Shown here in pieces: positions 25,619 through 35,043 of a DNA stretch of 64,000 nt (position 1 is the stretch's first letter; every line of letters starts with the position of its first letter). The notes below the pieces were generated by a model. It did no database searches and was not told the DNA's origin. It saw only the letters and a program-made list of their open reading frames with translations. A program made the translations under genes and the position numbers. Source of the DNA: Allobosea sp. 117 (GTDB taxonomy: Bacteria > Pseudomonadota > Alphaproteobacteria > Rhizobiales > Xanthobacteraceae); NCBI RefSeq assembly GCF_000702305.1, contig NZ_JNLC01000001.1, positions 62,001 through 126,000 on the forward strand, read 5' to 3'.

Positions 25619-26190
25619 GCCGGCGCCTTCGCGAGCGCCAGGAAGTTCTCCAGAATCCGGTAGCCGTGCTCGGTCAGCACGGATTCGGGATGGAACTGCA
25701 CGCCATAGGTCGGGTGCGTGCGGTGGGCGAGGCCCATGATCTCGCCGTCCTCGCTCCAGGCGGTGGCGACGAGGGGCTCGCCGCCGGCGAGCTCCACCGC
25801 GAGCGAGTGGTAGCGTCCGGCCGCGAAGGGGGAGGGCAGGCCCTCGAACACGTCGCTGCCGCGATGCGTGATCGCCGAGGCGCGTCCGTGCATCGGCTCC
25901 TTCGCCCGCACGACGCGCCCGCCGAAGGCCTGGCCGATGCACTGGTGGCCGAGGCAGATGCCGAGGATCGGCAGCCGCCCCGAAAGCGCGTGGATGGCCG
26001 GCAGCGAGATGCCTGCCTCGTTGGGCGAGCAGGGACCGGGCGATATGACCAGCGCCTTCGCGCCGCTGGCGGCGATCGCCCCGACATCGAGGGCATCATT
26101 GCGTGCGACCTTCACCTCCTCGCCGAGCTCGGTGAGGTAGCGCGCAACGTTGAAGACGAAGCTGTCGTAATTGTCGATGACGAGGATCAT
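25615..26190 (-). CDS. pabA: Aminodeoxychorismate synthase glutaminase subunit
   Basis: A 191-residue class I glutamine amidotransferase that supplies ammonia to PabB. 'MILVIDNYDSFVFN', the oxyanion block 'SPGPCSPNEAG', the nucleophile Cys in 'LGICLGHQCIGQAFGG', and the His-Glu pair in 'GVQFHPESVLTEHG' are all intact. It overlaps pabB upstream and pabC downstream by four bases each. Alone it could equally be TrpG; the position between pabB and pabC decides for a folate role, though one subunit may serve both pathways. Confidence 0.92.
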   Translation of the reverse strand: MILVIDNYDSFVFNVARYLTELGEEVKVARNDALDVGAIAASGAKALVISPGPCSPNEAGISLPAIHALSGRLPILGICLGHQCIGQAFGGRVVRAKEPMHGRASAITHRGSDVFEGLPSPFAAGRYHSLAVELAGGEPLVATAWSEDGEIMGLAHRTHPTYGVQFHPESVLTEHGYRILENFLALAKAPA

Positions 26191-27623
26191 CCGGCCACCG
26201 TCCCGGCGGGTTGCCCCACCTCTTGCCGGAAGGCGCGGAACAGGCGCTCGGCCTTGGTCAGGCTCTCGGCATGCTCCAGTGCGGGGTCGGAGAGCACGGT
26301 GACGCCGCCGCCGACGCCGAAGCTCGCCTCCCCACCCTCGACCGTGACGGTGCGGATGGCGATGTTGAGGTCGGCCGTGCCGTCGAAGCCGATATAGCCG
26401 ATCGAGCCGCAATAGAGGCCGCGCGGACGTCCTTCCAATTCGTGGATGATCTCCATGGCGCGGATCTTCGGCGCACCGGTGATCGAGCCACCGGGGAAGG
26501 AGGCGGCGATCAGGTCGAGTCCGTCGCGGCCCTCTGCTAGCTCGCCGGTCACCACGGAGACGAGGTGATGGACGTTGGCGTAGGTCTCGAGGCCGCACAG
26601 GCGCGGCACCTGAACCGTGTGCGGCTTGCAGACACGCGAGAGATCGTTGCGCAGCAGGTCGACGATCATCACGTTCTCGGCGCGGTCCTTCTCGCTGGCG
26701 GTGAGCTCGCGGCCGCGGAAGGCGTCGAGCGTCGGCTCCACCGAGCGCGGCACGGTGCCCTTGATCGGCCGCGTCTCGACCGCGCGGCCCTCGATGCGCA
26801 CGAAGCGCTCCGGCGAGGAGGAGGCGACGATGCGGTCCTCGTTCACGATCAGCGCGGCGAAGGTCGCCGGATTGGCGCGCCGCAGCCGGTCGTAGAGCGC
26901 GAGCGGGTCGGCCTCGCCGATCTCGGCATGGAAGCGCTGGGTGAAGTTCGCCTGGAAGATGTCGCCGGCGCGGATGTAGTCGATCACGCGCGCCACCGCG
27001 GCGCGGTAGCCCTCGGCGGTGAAGTTCGAGGCCCATTCGGGCTCGGCGATGGCATCGTCGAGCGGCGGCTCGGGGGTGGCGAGGCGCTCCACCGCATCCT
27101 GCAGCCGCTCGCGGGCGCGGGCCTGCCGTCGCGCCGGATCGGCCTCCGGCCAGCCGGTCGAGATCACATAGGCGCGCCGCGCCACCTGATCGAAGGCGAT
27201 GACGACGTCGTAGAAGCCGAGATCGATCTCCGGGCCTTCGCCGGCCTCGGGGGCGGTCACGGGGAAGCGGTCGAAAAGCCGGCCGGCCTCATAGGCGAAA
27301 TAGCCGGCGGCGCCGCCCTGGAAGCCAGCGTCGAGCGGGAGGGGCGCCTGCCGGAAGGCGGCGAGCCGCTGCCGGAGGGCCGGAATGGGCGCAGCCTGCT
27401 CCGGCGCGTCATTCCACCTCGCCCGGCCGTCCTCGACGCGGAAGCGGCCGAAGGGCTCGGCTATCAGATAGCTCCAGCGGCCGAGCAGCGGGTGCACCAT
27501 GGCGCTGTCGAGGAAGACGAGCCCGTCGACCCGCCTGCCGTGTCTGTGGGCAAAGCGTCGCGCCGCCCGCCAGGGGTCCTGGTGGTCGATCTCGACGACG
27601 AGGGGCGGCGGCTCGTGAATCAT
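26187..27623 (-). CDS. pabB: Aminodeoxychorismate synthase component I
   Basis: A 478-residue chorismate-utilising enzyme that makes 4-amino-4-deoxychorismate from chorismate and ammonia. The active-site motif is 'RPIKGT', with Lys288 in the position that distinguishes PabB from TrpE (PIAGT). 'AGDIFQANFTQRF', 'SSSPERFV', 'NVMIVDLLRNDLSRV' and 'FPGGSITGAPKIRAMEII' complete the chorismate-binding domain. The ATG at 27623 starts the conserved region; the frame is open further upstream. It is first gene of the pabB-pabA-pabC operon, divergent from the tctCBA genes. Confidence 0.94.
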   Translation of the reverse strand: MIHEPPPLVVEIDHQDPWRAARRFAHRHGRRVDGLVFLDSAMVHPLLGRWSYLIAEPFGRFRVEDGRARWNDAPEQAAPIPALRQRLAAFRQAPLPLDAGFQGGAAGYFAYEAGRLFDRFPVTAPEAGEGPEIDLGFYDVVIAFDQVARRAYVISTGWPEADPARRQARARERLQDAVERLATPEPPLDDAIAEPEWASNFTAEGYRAAVARVIDYIRAGDIFQANFTQRFHAEIGEADPLALYDRLRRANPATFAALIVNEDRIVASSSPERFVRIEGRAVETRPIKGTVPRSVEPTLDAFRGRELTASEKDRAENVMIVDLLRNDLSRVCKPHTVQVPRLCGLETYANVHHLVSVVTGELAEGRDGLDLIAASFPGGSITGAPKIRAMEIIHELEGRPRGLYCGSIGYIGFDGTADLNIAIRTVTVEGGEASFGVGGGVTVLSDPALEHAESLTKAERLFRAFRQEVGQPAGTVAG

Positions 27624-27818
27624 GAACGCAATATGGGACGGCGGGCCTGCGTTTCCTAGCGAGATGCCAAACCGGCGGAAATCGCATGAATGCGCCCTTC
27701 GGACGGCTTGACGCTGCTGCATGCGGATGTTGGGTTTGTCGCATCGGCAAGCGCCGCCGCGAGAACGGGTGTCGGCGCGTCATCGACAACGTTCGGACAT
27801 AGTCTCGGGAGGGACGCA

Positions 27819-28835
27819 ATGAAAAGCTGGAACATCGCTTCCGCCGGACGCGCCGCGCTCGCCGTCGCGGCGCTCGCCCTCGGCGCGGGGGCTCTGACGG
27901 CCGTATCGGCCGACCGTGCGCAGGCGCAGGATTATCCGACCCGTCCGATAACCATGGTCGTGCCATTCACGGCGGGCGGCCCCACCGACACGGTGGCCCG
28001 ACTGATCGCCGAATCCATGTCGCGCAGCCTCGGCCAGCAGGTGATCGTGGAGAATGTCGGCGGCGCCGGCGGCACCCGCGGTGCCGGCCAGGTCGCCAAG
28101 GCCGCGCCGGACGGCTACACCATCCTCGTCCACCATATCGGCCAGGCCACCGCGGCGACGCTCTATCGCAAGCTGCCCTACAACGTGCTGACCGACTTCG
28201 AGGCCGTCGGCCTCATCACCGACGTGCCGATGACGGTGCTCGGCAAGAACGGGCTGGCGCCGAAGGATGCCACCGAGCTGGTCGCCTTCATCAAGGAAAA
28301 CAAGGACAAGGTCATCTACGGCAATGCGGGCGTCGGCTCGGCCTCGCATCTGTGCGGCATGTTGCTGATGTCGGCGCTCGGCACGCAGATGACGACGGTG
28401 CCCTATCAGGGCACGGGCCCGGCGATGAACGACCTCGTCGGCGGCCAGATCGACCTTCTGTGCGACCAGACCACCAACACCACCGGCCAGATCAAGGCCG
28501 GCAAGGTGAAGGCTTATGGCGTCACCACCAAGACCCGGCTGAAGTCGCTGCCCGACATCCCGACGATGGAGGAGGGGGGTGTGAAGGGCTTCGAGATCGC
28601 CGTCTGGCACGGCGCCTATGCGCCGAAGGGCACGCCGCCGGCCGTGGTCGCCAAGCTCAATGCCGCCCTCAAGACGGCGCTGCAGGACCCCAAGGTGATC
28701 GCCCGCTTCGCCGACCTCGGCACCGAGCCGGTGTCGCAGGATCGCGCCACGCCGGAGGTCCACAAGGCGTTCCTCGCCGCCGAGGTCGCCAAGTGGAAGC
28801 CGATCATCGAGCAGGCCGGCGTGTTCGCCGACTGA
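27819..28835 (+). CDS. tctC: Tripartite tricarboxylate transporter substrate-binding protein (TctC/Bug)
   Basis: A 338-residue periplasmic binding protein. A signal peptide of about 40 residues ends in 'AQAQDYPTRPI', the usual Bug-family mature start. 'MVVPFTAGGPTDTVARLIAE', 'VIVENVGGAGGTRGAGQVAKAAPDGYT' and 'VPYQGTGPAMNDLVGGQIDLLCDQT' are diagnostic. The ATG at 27819 has a GGGAGGGA ribosome-binding site. It feeds the TctAB membrane complex encoded immediately downstream. The ligand (citrate, other carboxylates, or amino acids) cannot be told from sequence. Confidence 0.93.
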   Translation: MKSWNIASAGRAALAVAALALGAGALTAVSADRAQAQDYPTRPITMVVPFTAGGPTDTVARLIAESMSRSLGQQVIVENVGGAGGTRGAGQVAKAAPDGYTILVHHIGQATAATLYRKLPYNVLTDFEAVGLITDVPMTVLGKNGLAPKDATELVAFIKENKDKVIYGNAGVGSASHLCGMLLMSALGTQMTTVPYQGTGPAMNDLVGGQIDLLCDQTTNTTGQIKAGKVKAYGVTTKTRLKSLPDIPTMEEGGVKGFEIAVWHGAYAPKGTPPAVVAKLNAALKTALQDPKVIARFADLGTEPVSQDRATPEVHKAFLAAEVAKWKPIIEQAGVFAD

Positions 28836-28942
28836 TTCTCGCGAGCCGATACGAGGCCGTCCCAGGACGGGCGGCCTCGCCGTCCCGGCAGGGACGCACC
28901 AACAAAACGGGCGAAAGCCAGAGCGGACGAGGGGCAGACCGC

Positions 28943-29437
28943 ATGAGCCGGTTCATCAAGAGCGAGAAGGACGTCCTCTCCGGCGTCCTTCTCTTGGCGC
29001 TGGCCGCCATGTTCGCCTATCTGACCCTCGACCTGCCGATGGGTACGGCGATCCGTATGGGGCCGGGCTATTTCCCGCTTCTGCTGGCCGGCCTACTCGG
29101 CGTTCTCGGGCTGATCGTGCTGCTGACCGGCATCGCCTTCACCGGCGATGCTCCCGCAAAGGGCGAAGACGACGACGCCAAGGCACCACCGATCCCGTGG
29201 ATGGCGCTGGGGCTCGTCACCCTCGCGGTGGTGATCTTCGGTCTCGGCATACGTCCTCTTGGACTGGGTCCCTCCATGGGGCTGGCAGTGTTCATTTCCG
29301 CGCTCGCCAGCAAGAAGTTCCATCTGCTGACCGCGCTCGCGCTCACCGCGCTGATGGTGGTGTTCGCCTGGGCAGTGTTCATCAAGGGCCTGGGGCTTCC
29401 GCTTCCCATGCTCGGGCCTTGGCTCGGCGGCTACTGA
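28943..29437 (+). CDS. tctB: Tripartite tricarboxylate transporter small membrane subunit (TctB)
   Basis: A 164-residue inner-membrane protein with four predicted helices and a short charged cytoplasmic loop (EDDDAK) in the middle. The N-terminal 'KSEKDVLSGVLLLALAAMFAYLTLDLPMGTA' and 'RMGPGYFPLLLAGLLGVLGLIVL' are typical of TctB. It lies 107 bases after the binding-protein gene and 12 bases before tctA. Confidence 0.92.
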   Translation: MSRFIKSEKDVLSGVLLLALAAMFAYLTLDLPMGTAIRMGPGYFPLLLAGLLGVLGLIVLLTGIAFTGDAPAKGEDDDAKAPPIPWMALGLVTLAVVIFGLGIRPLGLGPSMGLAVFISALASKKFHLLTALALTALMVVFAWAVFIKGLGLPLPMLGPWLGGY

Positions 29438-29449
29438 GGGGTGGGGGTC

Positions 29450-30949
29450 ATGGAAATCTTCGACAATCTGGCGCTCGGCTTCTCCGTCGCGCTCACCTTC
29501 CAGAACATCCTCTACTGCTTTATCGGCGTGCTGCTCGGGACGCTGATCGGCGTGTTGCCGGGCCTCGGGCCGGTGGCGACCATCGCCATGCTGCTGCCAA
29601 TCACCTTCGGCCTGCCGCCGGTCTCGGCGCTGATCATGCTCGCCGGCATCTATTACGGCGCGCAATATGGCGGCTCGACCACGGCGATCCTGATCAACCT
29701 GCCGGGCGAGAGCTCGTCCGTCGTCACCGCCATCGACGGCTACCAGATGGCGCGCAAGGGCCGCGCCGGCGCCGCGCTTGCGACCGCGGCGCTCGGCTCC
29801 TTCTTCGCCGGTACGGTCGCCACCTTCCTCTTGGCGCTGTTTGCGCCGCCGCTCGCCGACCTCGCGCTGCAGTTCGGCGCGCCGGAATATTTCGCGCTGA
29901 TGGTGCTCGGCCTCGTCGCCTCGGTGGCGCTGGCGTCCGGCTCGGTGATCAAGGCGCTGGCCATGGTGGTGCTCGGCATCCTGCTGGGCCTCGCCGGCCA
30001 GGACGTCTACACCGGCACGCCGCGCTTCACCTTCGACATCACCGACCTTGCCGACGGCATCGAGTTCGTCGCCCTCGCCATGGGCGTGTTCGGGCTCGGC
30101 GAGATCATCCGCAATCTTGAGGACGAGCACGGCCGCAGTGTTCTGGTGCAGAAGGTCACCGGGCTGATGCTGACCAGGGAGGACCTGAAGCGCATCGTCG
30201 GGCCGGTGCTGCGCGGCACCGCGCTCGGCTCGCTGCTCGGTATCCTGCCGGGCGGCGGCGCGATGCTTTCCTCCTTCGCGGCCTATTCGATCGAGAAGAA
30301 GATTTCCAAGGAGCCGCAGAGCTTCGGCCGGGGCGCCATCGAGGGCGTCGCGGGTCCCGAATCGGCCAACAATGCCGGCGCGCAGACCTCCTTCATCCCG
30401 ATGCTCACCCTCGGCATCCCCTCCAACCCGGTGATGGCACTGATGATCGGCGCGCTGATCATCCAGGGCATCGTGCCCGGCCCGAACGTGGTGAACGAGA
30501 AGCCGGACCTGTTCTGGGGCATCATCGCCTCGATGTGGATCGGCAATCTGATGCTGGTGCTGCTCAACCTGCCGCTGATCGGCATGTGGGTGCGCCTGCT
30601 GACTGTGCCCTATCACGTGCTCTATCCGCTGATCGTCGGCTTCTGCTGCATTGGCGTCTACAGCGTGAACAACAACGCCTTCGACGTGTTCGCCATGGCG
30701 CTGTTCGGGGTGGTCGGCTACGTGCTGGTGCGCCTCGAATGCGAGCCGGCGCCGCTGCTGCTCGGCTTCATCATCGGCCCGATGCTGGAGGAATATCTGC
30801 GCCGCGCACTGCTGATCTCGCGCGGCGACCCGATGGTCTTCCTCTCACGCCCGCTCTCGGCGACGCTGCTGCTGATGGCGGTCGCCGCGCTCGCCGTGGT
30901 GCTGCTGCCCTCGATCAGCAAGAAGCGCGAAGAGGCGTTCAAGGAGTGA
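29450..30949 (+). CDS. tctA: Tripartite tricarboxylate transporter large membrane subunit (TctA)
   Basis: A 499-residue protein with about 11-12 membrane helices, forming the sodium/proton-driven translocation pore with TctB. The hallmark 'GVLLGTLIGVLPGLGPVATIAMLLPITFG' motif is present, followed by 'GIYYGAQYGGSTTAILINLPGE' and 'GGAMLSSFAAYSIEKK' then 'GVAGPESANNAGAQTSFIPMLTLGIPSNPV'. The ATG at 29450 follows GAGGGGTGGGGG; the GTG at 29441 lies inside that ribosome-binding site and is less likely. It is last gene of tctCBA. Confidence 0.94.
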   Translation: MEIFDNLALGFSVALTFQNILYCFIGVLLGTLIGVLPGLGPVATIAMLLPITFGLPPVSALIMLAGIYYGAQYGGSTTAILINLPGESSSVVTAIDGYQMARKGRAGAALATAALGSFFAGTVATFLLALFAPPLADLALQFGAPEYFALMVLGLVASVALASGSVIKALAMVVLGILLGLAGQDVYTGTPRFTFDITDLADGIEFVALAMGVFGLGEIIRNLEDEHGRSVLVQKVTGLMLTREDLKRIVGPVLRGTALGSLLGILPGGGAMLSSFAAYSIEKKISKEPQSFGRGAIEGVAGPESANNAGAQTSFIPMLTLGIPSNPVMALMIGALIIQGIVPGPNVVNEKPDLFWGIIASMWIGNLMLVLLNLPLIGMWVRLLTVPYHVLYPLIVGFCCIGVYSVNNNAFDVFAMALFGVVGYVLVRLECEPAPLLLGFIIGPMLEEYLRRALLISRGDPMVFLSRPLSATLLLMAVAALAVVLLPSISKKREEAFKE

Positions 30950-31051
30950 GTCCATCGCTGCCGGGTAAAACCGCGCCGCGCGCTATGGACAGGCCGGGAT
31001 GCCTCTGCTACACGACCGCGGCTCGCGAGACGGAGTGCTCGCGCGCTGTTC

Positions 31052-31127
<76 letters not shown>

Positions 31128-31311
31128 TCTTATCCCTTGATAGGGTTAGGGTTCTCCGAACATCGATACCTGGTGACGGCGCCGCCTCGCGCCGAGGCTG
31201 TAGCTTGCCCATCAGTTCCCGGTAGCTCGGCGGTTCGTCCATCACGTCACGCCGGAGCGCCGCGACGGGCCCGATATCGTCGATCCGCGCGCCTCGCAGG
31301 GAGATGTCCCA

Positions 31312-33426
31312 TCACGGCGCGACGATGGCTCCGTCGGACAGAACCGCCTTTTTCAGCCGGTCGGTCAGGCTGCGCACCAGCGGTGCCGAGATGTGGTCCC
31401 CATCCATGTAGGCGGGGATGCCGCCGATGACGGCGTGGCACTTCTGCTCGTCGCAGAAGACGTCGCGCATCCTGACGAAATGGAACCGGTCATCGGCGAT
31501 CTTCGCGGCGGCCCGGGCGAAGACGGTCTCGTGCGGGATGCGCTGGGCGGGATAGCTGCACGGGTCGTCGGACGCCGCTGTCCTGGCGAGGCAGTCCGGC
31601 AGGCGTTCGGGTAGCTCGGGAACGTCGTCCATGACCACGACCCGCTTGCCCGCCGCCAGAAATTGCCGCCAGGCGTCGGCAAATCCCTGTCCGTCGTCCT
31701 CGGCCCATGTTCCGTTCGCGAACGATCTGGCTTGATTGTAGGCATTGCCCGACACGACGACGACATCGATCGACGGATCATTGGCCACCGCGTTGATGGC
31801 GGCCTTGCGCCACTTCACGCAGCCGGGCCGACGCTCGGGGGTGAGGTAGGTCGCGAAGGAGGCGTCGTCCAGCGTGGCGGCGCAGGAGGACGCCAGATAG
31901 CCCTTCACGTGCAGGGGGATATCCCGGGCCATCTCGATCAGCGCCGCGCCCCACATGCCGGCGTGGGAATCTCCGATCAGCGCGATGCGCAGCGGGTTTT
32001 CCGATTCGGGACGACCGAAGCCGCACGGGTTCAGCCGCTCGTCTCCCGGCGGGTTCTGGCAGAGGCTGCCATTGGGCGGTCGCACGATCTGCGTATCCCA
32101 GGTCTGCAGGGCGAAGTCGCGCTCCAGCAGGCGGTGCGAGTGCTGGCAGTCGGCTTCGGCCCCCGCGGCCCGCGCGCCGAAGCAGGACCCCTGCGGGTAT
32201 TGCGACAAAGCGTAAAGCCGCTCGGCCACCTCGCGCGCCCTCTCGATCATCCGCCCCGCGGCGAAATAGGAGCCGAGCGCAACGGTGGCCGACAGCAGGA
32301 CGAGGGCGCCGAGAGCCGGCACCGGCCGCGACAGCAGGCCGGTCCGCCCAAAGCGGAAGCGGTCCTCGATGAACGGCTTGGTGAGCGCCGACAGGGCCAG
32401 GCACAGCGCGATCGTCAGGGCGATGTGGGTCGCCCCGTGACCACTGATGCCGAGAGCGAACGGCATGATGACGACGAGTGGCCAATGCCAGAGATAGATA
32501 GCGTAGGACCTGTCGCCGAGCCATTGCACGATCCGCAGCCGGATCACGGCCGCCGGCGTGCCGATGCCGGGACGATCCCCGATCATGAGCAGCACGGCGG
32601 TCGCGGCCACGGGGGGGATCGCGGCGAACCCGGGAACGCCGGATTGCGGCCCGAGAAGCCAGCCGCACACGGCCAGCATCGCCCAGCTCGGCAGGGCGAG
32701 GTGCCTGAGCGCGGCGACCGATCCGCCATGCGAGCGCGCGATCAGCGCGGCCAGACCGCCGGCCGCAAACTCCCAGGCGCGCGACTGCGTCTCGAAATAG
32801 ATGGCGGCGCGCGACACCTGCGGGGCCAGCACCACCGCGGCAAGCGAGAGCACGATCACCAGCGCCAGCACGACCGGCAGCCGATGTTCGCTCCGCATGC
32901 GCCGGAGCGGACTCCTGGGATGCAGGGAAAGGAGAAGCAGCGCCGGCCAGACGAGATAGAACTGCTCCTCCACCGAAAGCGACCAGAAGTGGGTGACGGG
33001 CGAAGCGGCCGCACCCTCGGCGAAATAGTCGACCGAATTGTTCGCCAGCCGCCAGTTCACGACATAGAGGGCGGCCGCCGCGACGTCGTTCATCGCCGAG
33101 GCGATGCGGGCCGGCGGGAGCCAGAGCCAGACCGCGATCGCGGTTGCCAGAAGGACGGTCAAGGCCGCGGGCAGCAGCCTGCGCGCGCGGCGGGCGTAAA
33201 AGCCGGCGAAGCTGAAGCTGCCGCCCTCCATCTCGCGGACCAGATGCATCGTGATCAGGAATCCGGAGATCACGAAGAAGATGTCGACGCCTATGAAGCC
33301 GCCGGGCAACGCTTCCGGCACCAGGTGGTTCGCGAACACAAGCGAGACCGCAAGTGCGCGAAGGGCTTGATACGCCAGAACGATGGAGCCTCGTTCGGCC
33401 GGCGCCCCCGATTTGTCCGACAACAT
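31312..33426 (-). CDS. Acyltransferase-3/SGNH fusion, O-acetylation of surface polysaccharide
   Basis: A 704-residue membrane protein of the OafA/YrhL type. Residues 1-380 form about ten helices of the acyltransferase-3 domain ('LRALAVSLVFANHL', 'GVDIFFVISGFLIT', 'FYARRARRLLPAAL', 'HFWSLSVEEQFYLVWP'). Residues 440-700 form a periplasmic SGNH hydrolase-like domain with 'IALIGDSHAGMWG' and 'YMDGDHIS' near the end. Such fusions transfer acetyl groups from cytoplasmic acetyl-CoA to O-antigen, exopolysaccharide or peptidoglycan. It stands alone, after the tRNA-Lys gene and before a gene-poor stretch; the target sugar is unknown. Confidence 0.9.
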   Translation of the reverse strand: MLSDKSGAPAERGSIVLAYQALRALAVSLVFANHLVPEALPGGFIGVDIFFVISGFLITMHLVREMEGGSFSFAGFYARRARRLLPAALTVLLATAIAVWLWLPPARIASAMNDVAAAALYVVNWRLANNSVDYFAEGAAASPVTHFWSLSVEEQFYLVWPALLLLSLHPRSPLRRMRSEHRLPVVLALVIVLSLAAVVLAPQVSRAAIYFETQSRAWEFAAGGLAALIARSHGGSVAALRHLALPSWAMLAVCGWLLGPQSGVPGFAAIPPVAATAVLLMIGDRPGIGTPAAVIRLRIVQWLGDRSYAIYLWHWPLVVIMPFALGISGHGATHIALTIALCLALSALTKPFIEDRFRFGRTGLLSRPVPALGALVLLSATVALGSYFAAGRMIERAREVAERLYALSQYPQGSCFGARAAGAEADCQHSHRLLERDFALQTWDTQIVRPPNGSLCQNPPGDERLNPCGFGRPESENPLRIALIGDSHAGMWGAALIEMARDIPLHVKGYLASSCAATLDDASFATYLTPERRPGCVKWRKAAINAVANDPSIDVVVVSGNAYNQARSFANGTWAEDDGQGFADAWRQFLAAGKRVVVMDDVPELPERLPDCLARTAASDDPCSYPAQRIPHETVFARAAAKIADDRFHFVRMRDVFCDEQKCHAVIGGIPAYMDGDHISAPLVRSLTDRLKKAVLSDGAIVAP

Positions 33427-33548
33427 AAAACTTAAACCCGTCCGGCTGCGGGGCGGTTCATATCAGGTTCTAGGTGCCGCACGCCATCCGTTCATGCCCG
33501 GCTCGTCCCGGATCGGCGATGCCGGGGGGCGCGGCCTTGCGCGCGGCA

Positions 33549-33707
33549 TCATCTTGCGGGTACGGCTTTCCCGGACGGTAATGACCGTCGCGGCTGGCGG
33601 ATCTTGGCATCGGCGATGCAGTAGCGGCCGTGCAATTCGGCGCGTTCGGTCAGCAGCGCGTTCATGCGACAGAGCTGGTCGAGGATACGTTTGAGAATGT
33701 TCGGCAT
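33549..33707 (-). CDS. Possible small hypothetical protein
   Basis: A 52-residue ORF ('MPNILKRILDQLCRMNALLTERAELHG', then a Cys and a basic tail) with AGAGGCAGG as a possible ribosome-binding site. The N-terminal half reads as an amphipathic helix. I do not recognise it. It is the only plausible coding unit in the stretch 33427-33858, which otherwise shows nothing I can name. Chance occurrence in GC-rich DNA is possible. Confidence 0.35.
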   Translation of the reverse strand: MPNILKRILDQLCRMNALLTERAELHGRYCIADAKIRQPRRSLPSGKAVPAR

Positions 33708-33858
33708 GGCCTGCCTCTGACGGTTCCGGCGCCGATCCGTGGCGTCGGCTCATCATGTGCGGGGGCAGACATAGGCTTTCGATCGTGATTTCGCGCTTCG
33801 CGCATAAAGGCGGCATGATGAAATCATCCGGCAACGCCCGCGGGCGGAGATGGACGGA

Positions 33859-34065
33859 ATGAAACACGAACCGCCGACGCTCTGCGCCGAGTGCCTGCGC
33901 TGCGGTCAGCGCTCCATCCTCGGGCGTGCGCTCCCGCAGCTCGCGGGCGGAGCGATGCCGGAGGGCGGGCGGCTGCGCTGCGACCTCTGCGGCGGGCGGC
34001 GCGTGCGCCTCGTCCCGGCGCGCGGCCCGGCGGAGATCATCGCCTTCGTCGCGCGGCGGCGGTGA
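33859..34065 (+). CDS. Small zinc-ribbon-like protein
   Basis: A 68-residue protein with paired Cys motifs: CxxCxxC at residues 9-15 and RCDLCGG near residue 42, spaced as in a zinc ribbon ('LRCGQRS' and 'RCDLCGGR'). The tail is basic. The ATG at 33859 is nine bases from GCGGAG and is preferred over the ATG at 33850. The function is unknown; a nucleic-acid- or protein-binding role is inferred from the ribbon. The following 211 bases (34066-34276) contain an AT-rich segment near 34155-34190 that may hold the promoter of the next gene. Confidence 0.6.
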   Translation: MKHEPPTLCAECLRCGQRSILGRALPQLAGGAMPEGGRLRCDLCGGRRVRLVPARGPAEIIAFVARRR

Positions 34066-34276
34066 TCCGCGGATCGCTTCAAGGACTTTTCCATACGGCC
34101 TTTCCGACGACGCGGAAGTGGTGCCGTCGAAGTGGCGAAATGCGCGCAACCTATGCGAGAATATGATTGATATTCTTCTATAAGATGTAATCATCCTCTC
34201 CCTGCACGCCCGACGCGTGAGGCGACCCGCGGGTCGCTCCCGCGGGGCCTGCGTGTCATGTCGGGGGGAGGGGCGG

Positions 34277-34915
34277 ATGACGGCTTTCGTCGACCAACTG
34301 GTGCAGGTCTGCAAGAACGAGTACGCGCGATGGGACAATGGCGCGGGGCGCGAAACCTGGGGACGGCCACAGCACAGCAAGGACTACTATCTCTTCGTGA
34401 AGGACTACTGGGTCTCTATAGGCAATAACAACCTGACCGGCCGCACCGTGGTCGACGGCAAGAGGCCGGCCTGGTCGTCAGCCTTTGTGTCGTTCTGCGT
34501 CAAGACGGCCGGCGCGTCGGCGAACCAGTTCCGCTTCACGGAGGCGCATTGCCACTATGTCGACCGGGCGATGAAGAAGGCGGCCGGCGGCCTGCCCAAT
34601 TTCGGCTATACCGCCATGCGATCCGATGCCTATAAGCCTCGGGTCGGCGACATCTGCTGCGCCGGGCGCGAATACGCCAAGAGCTACACCTACGATCAGG
34701 CGGCGCTGATCTACGAGGCGGACAGCTTCTACCCCTCCCACGGCGACATCGTCATCGACGTAACCGCCACACACGTCCACACGATGGGCGGCAACATCTC
34801 CAACAATGTCGATCGCAAGTCGCTGCGACTGACCGATATGGGCTATCTGCGCAACCGCTTCACGGAGGCGGGAACCGAACTGCCCTGGATCGCCATCCTG
34901 CGCTGCGATCTCTAG
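34277..34915 (+). CDS. DUF2272 domain protein
   Basis: A 212-residue protein matching the DUF2272 family: 'ARWDNGAGRETWG', 'YWVSIG', 'RPAWSSAFVSFCVKTAGA' and 'SHGDIVIDVTATHVHTMGGNISNNVDRKSLRL'. The conserved Trp-Ser-Ser/Ala-x-Phe-hydrophobic and later His residues resemble a CHAP/NlpC-like peptidase fold, so a peptidoglycan or peptide hydrolase is possible, but not shown. There is no signal peptide. The ATG at 34277 is preceded by GGGGGGAGGGGCGG. It is flanked by gene-poor DNA upstream. Confidence 0.8.
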   Translation: MTAFVDQLVQVCKNEYARWDNGAGRETWGRPQHSKDYYLFVKDYWVSIGNNNLTGRTVVDGKRPAWSSAFVSFCVKTAGASANQFRFTEAHCHYVDRAMKKAAGGLPNFGYTAMRSDAYKPRVGDICCAGREYAKSYTYDQAALIYEADSFYPSHGDIVIDVTATHVHTMGGNISNNVDRKSLRLTDMGYLRNRFTEAGTELPWIAILRCDL

Positions 34916-34983
34916 CACAATGGAGGACGTGGCGCTGCGGCCGGCAAGCGGCCGGCGGCGGGCTCGCCTCCCACGCCGTCGAT

Positions 34984-35008
34984 CGAACCAATCCACGCGC
35001 GGCGCGTT
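34984..35008 (+). promoter_or_regulatory. Near-match EcfG-type promoter
   Basis: CGAAC, 16 bases, CGTT: one mismatch in the -35 element from GGAAC-N16-CGTT. The -10 lies 36 bases before the ATG of the small membrane-anchored protein gene, almost the same distance as in the two perfect examples in this window. Confidence 0.45.
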
Positions 35009-35043
35009 GTCGGGGCGGCGATCGGCAGCATGGAGAGGCGGCA

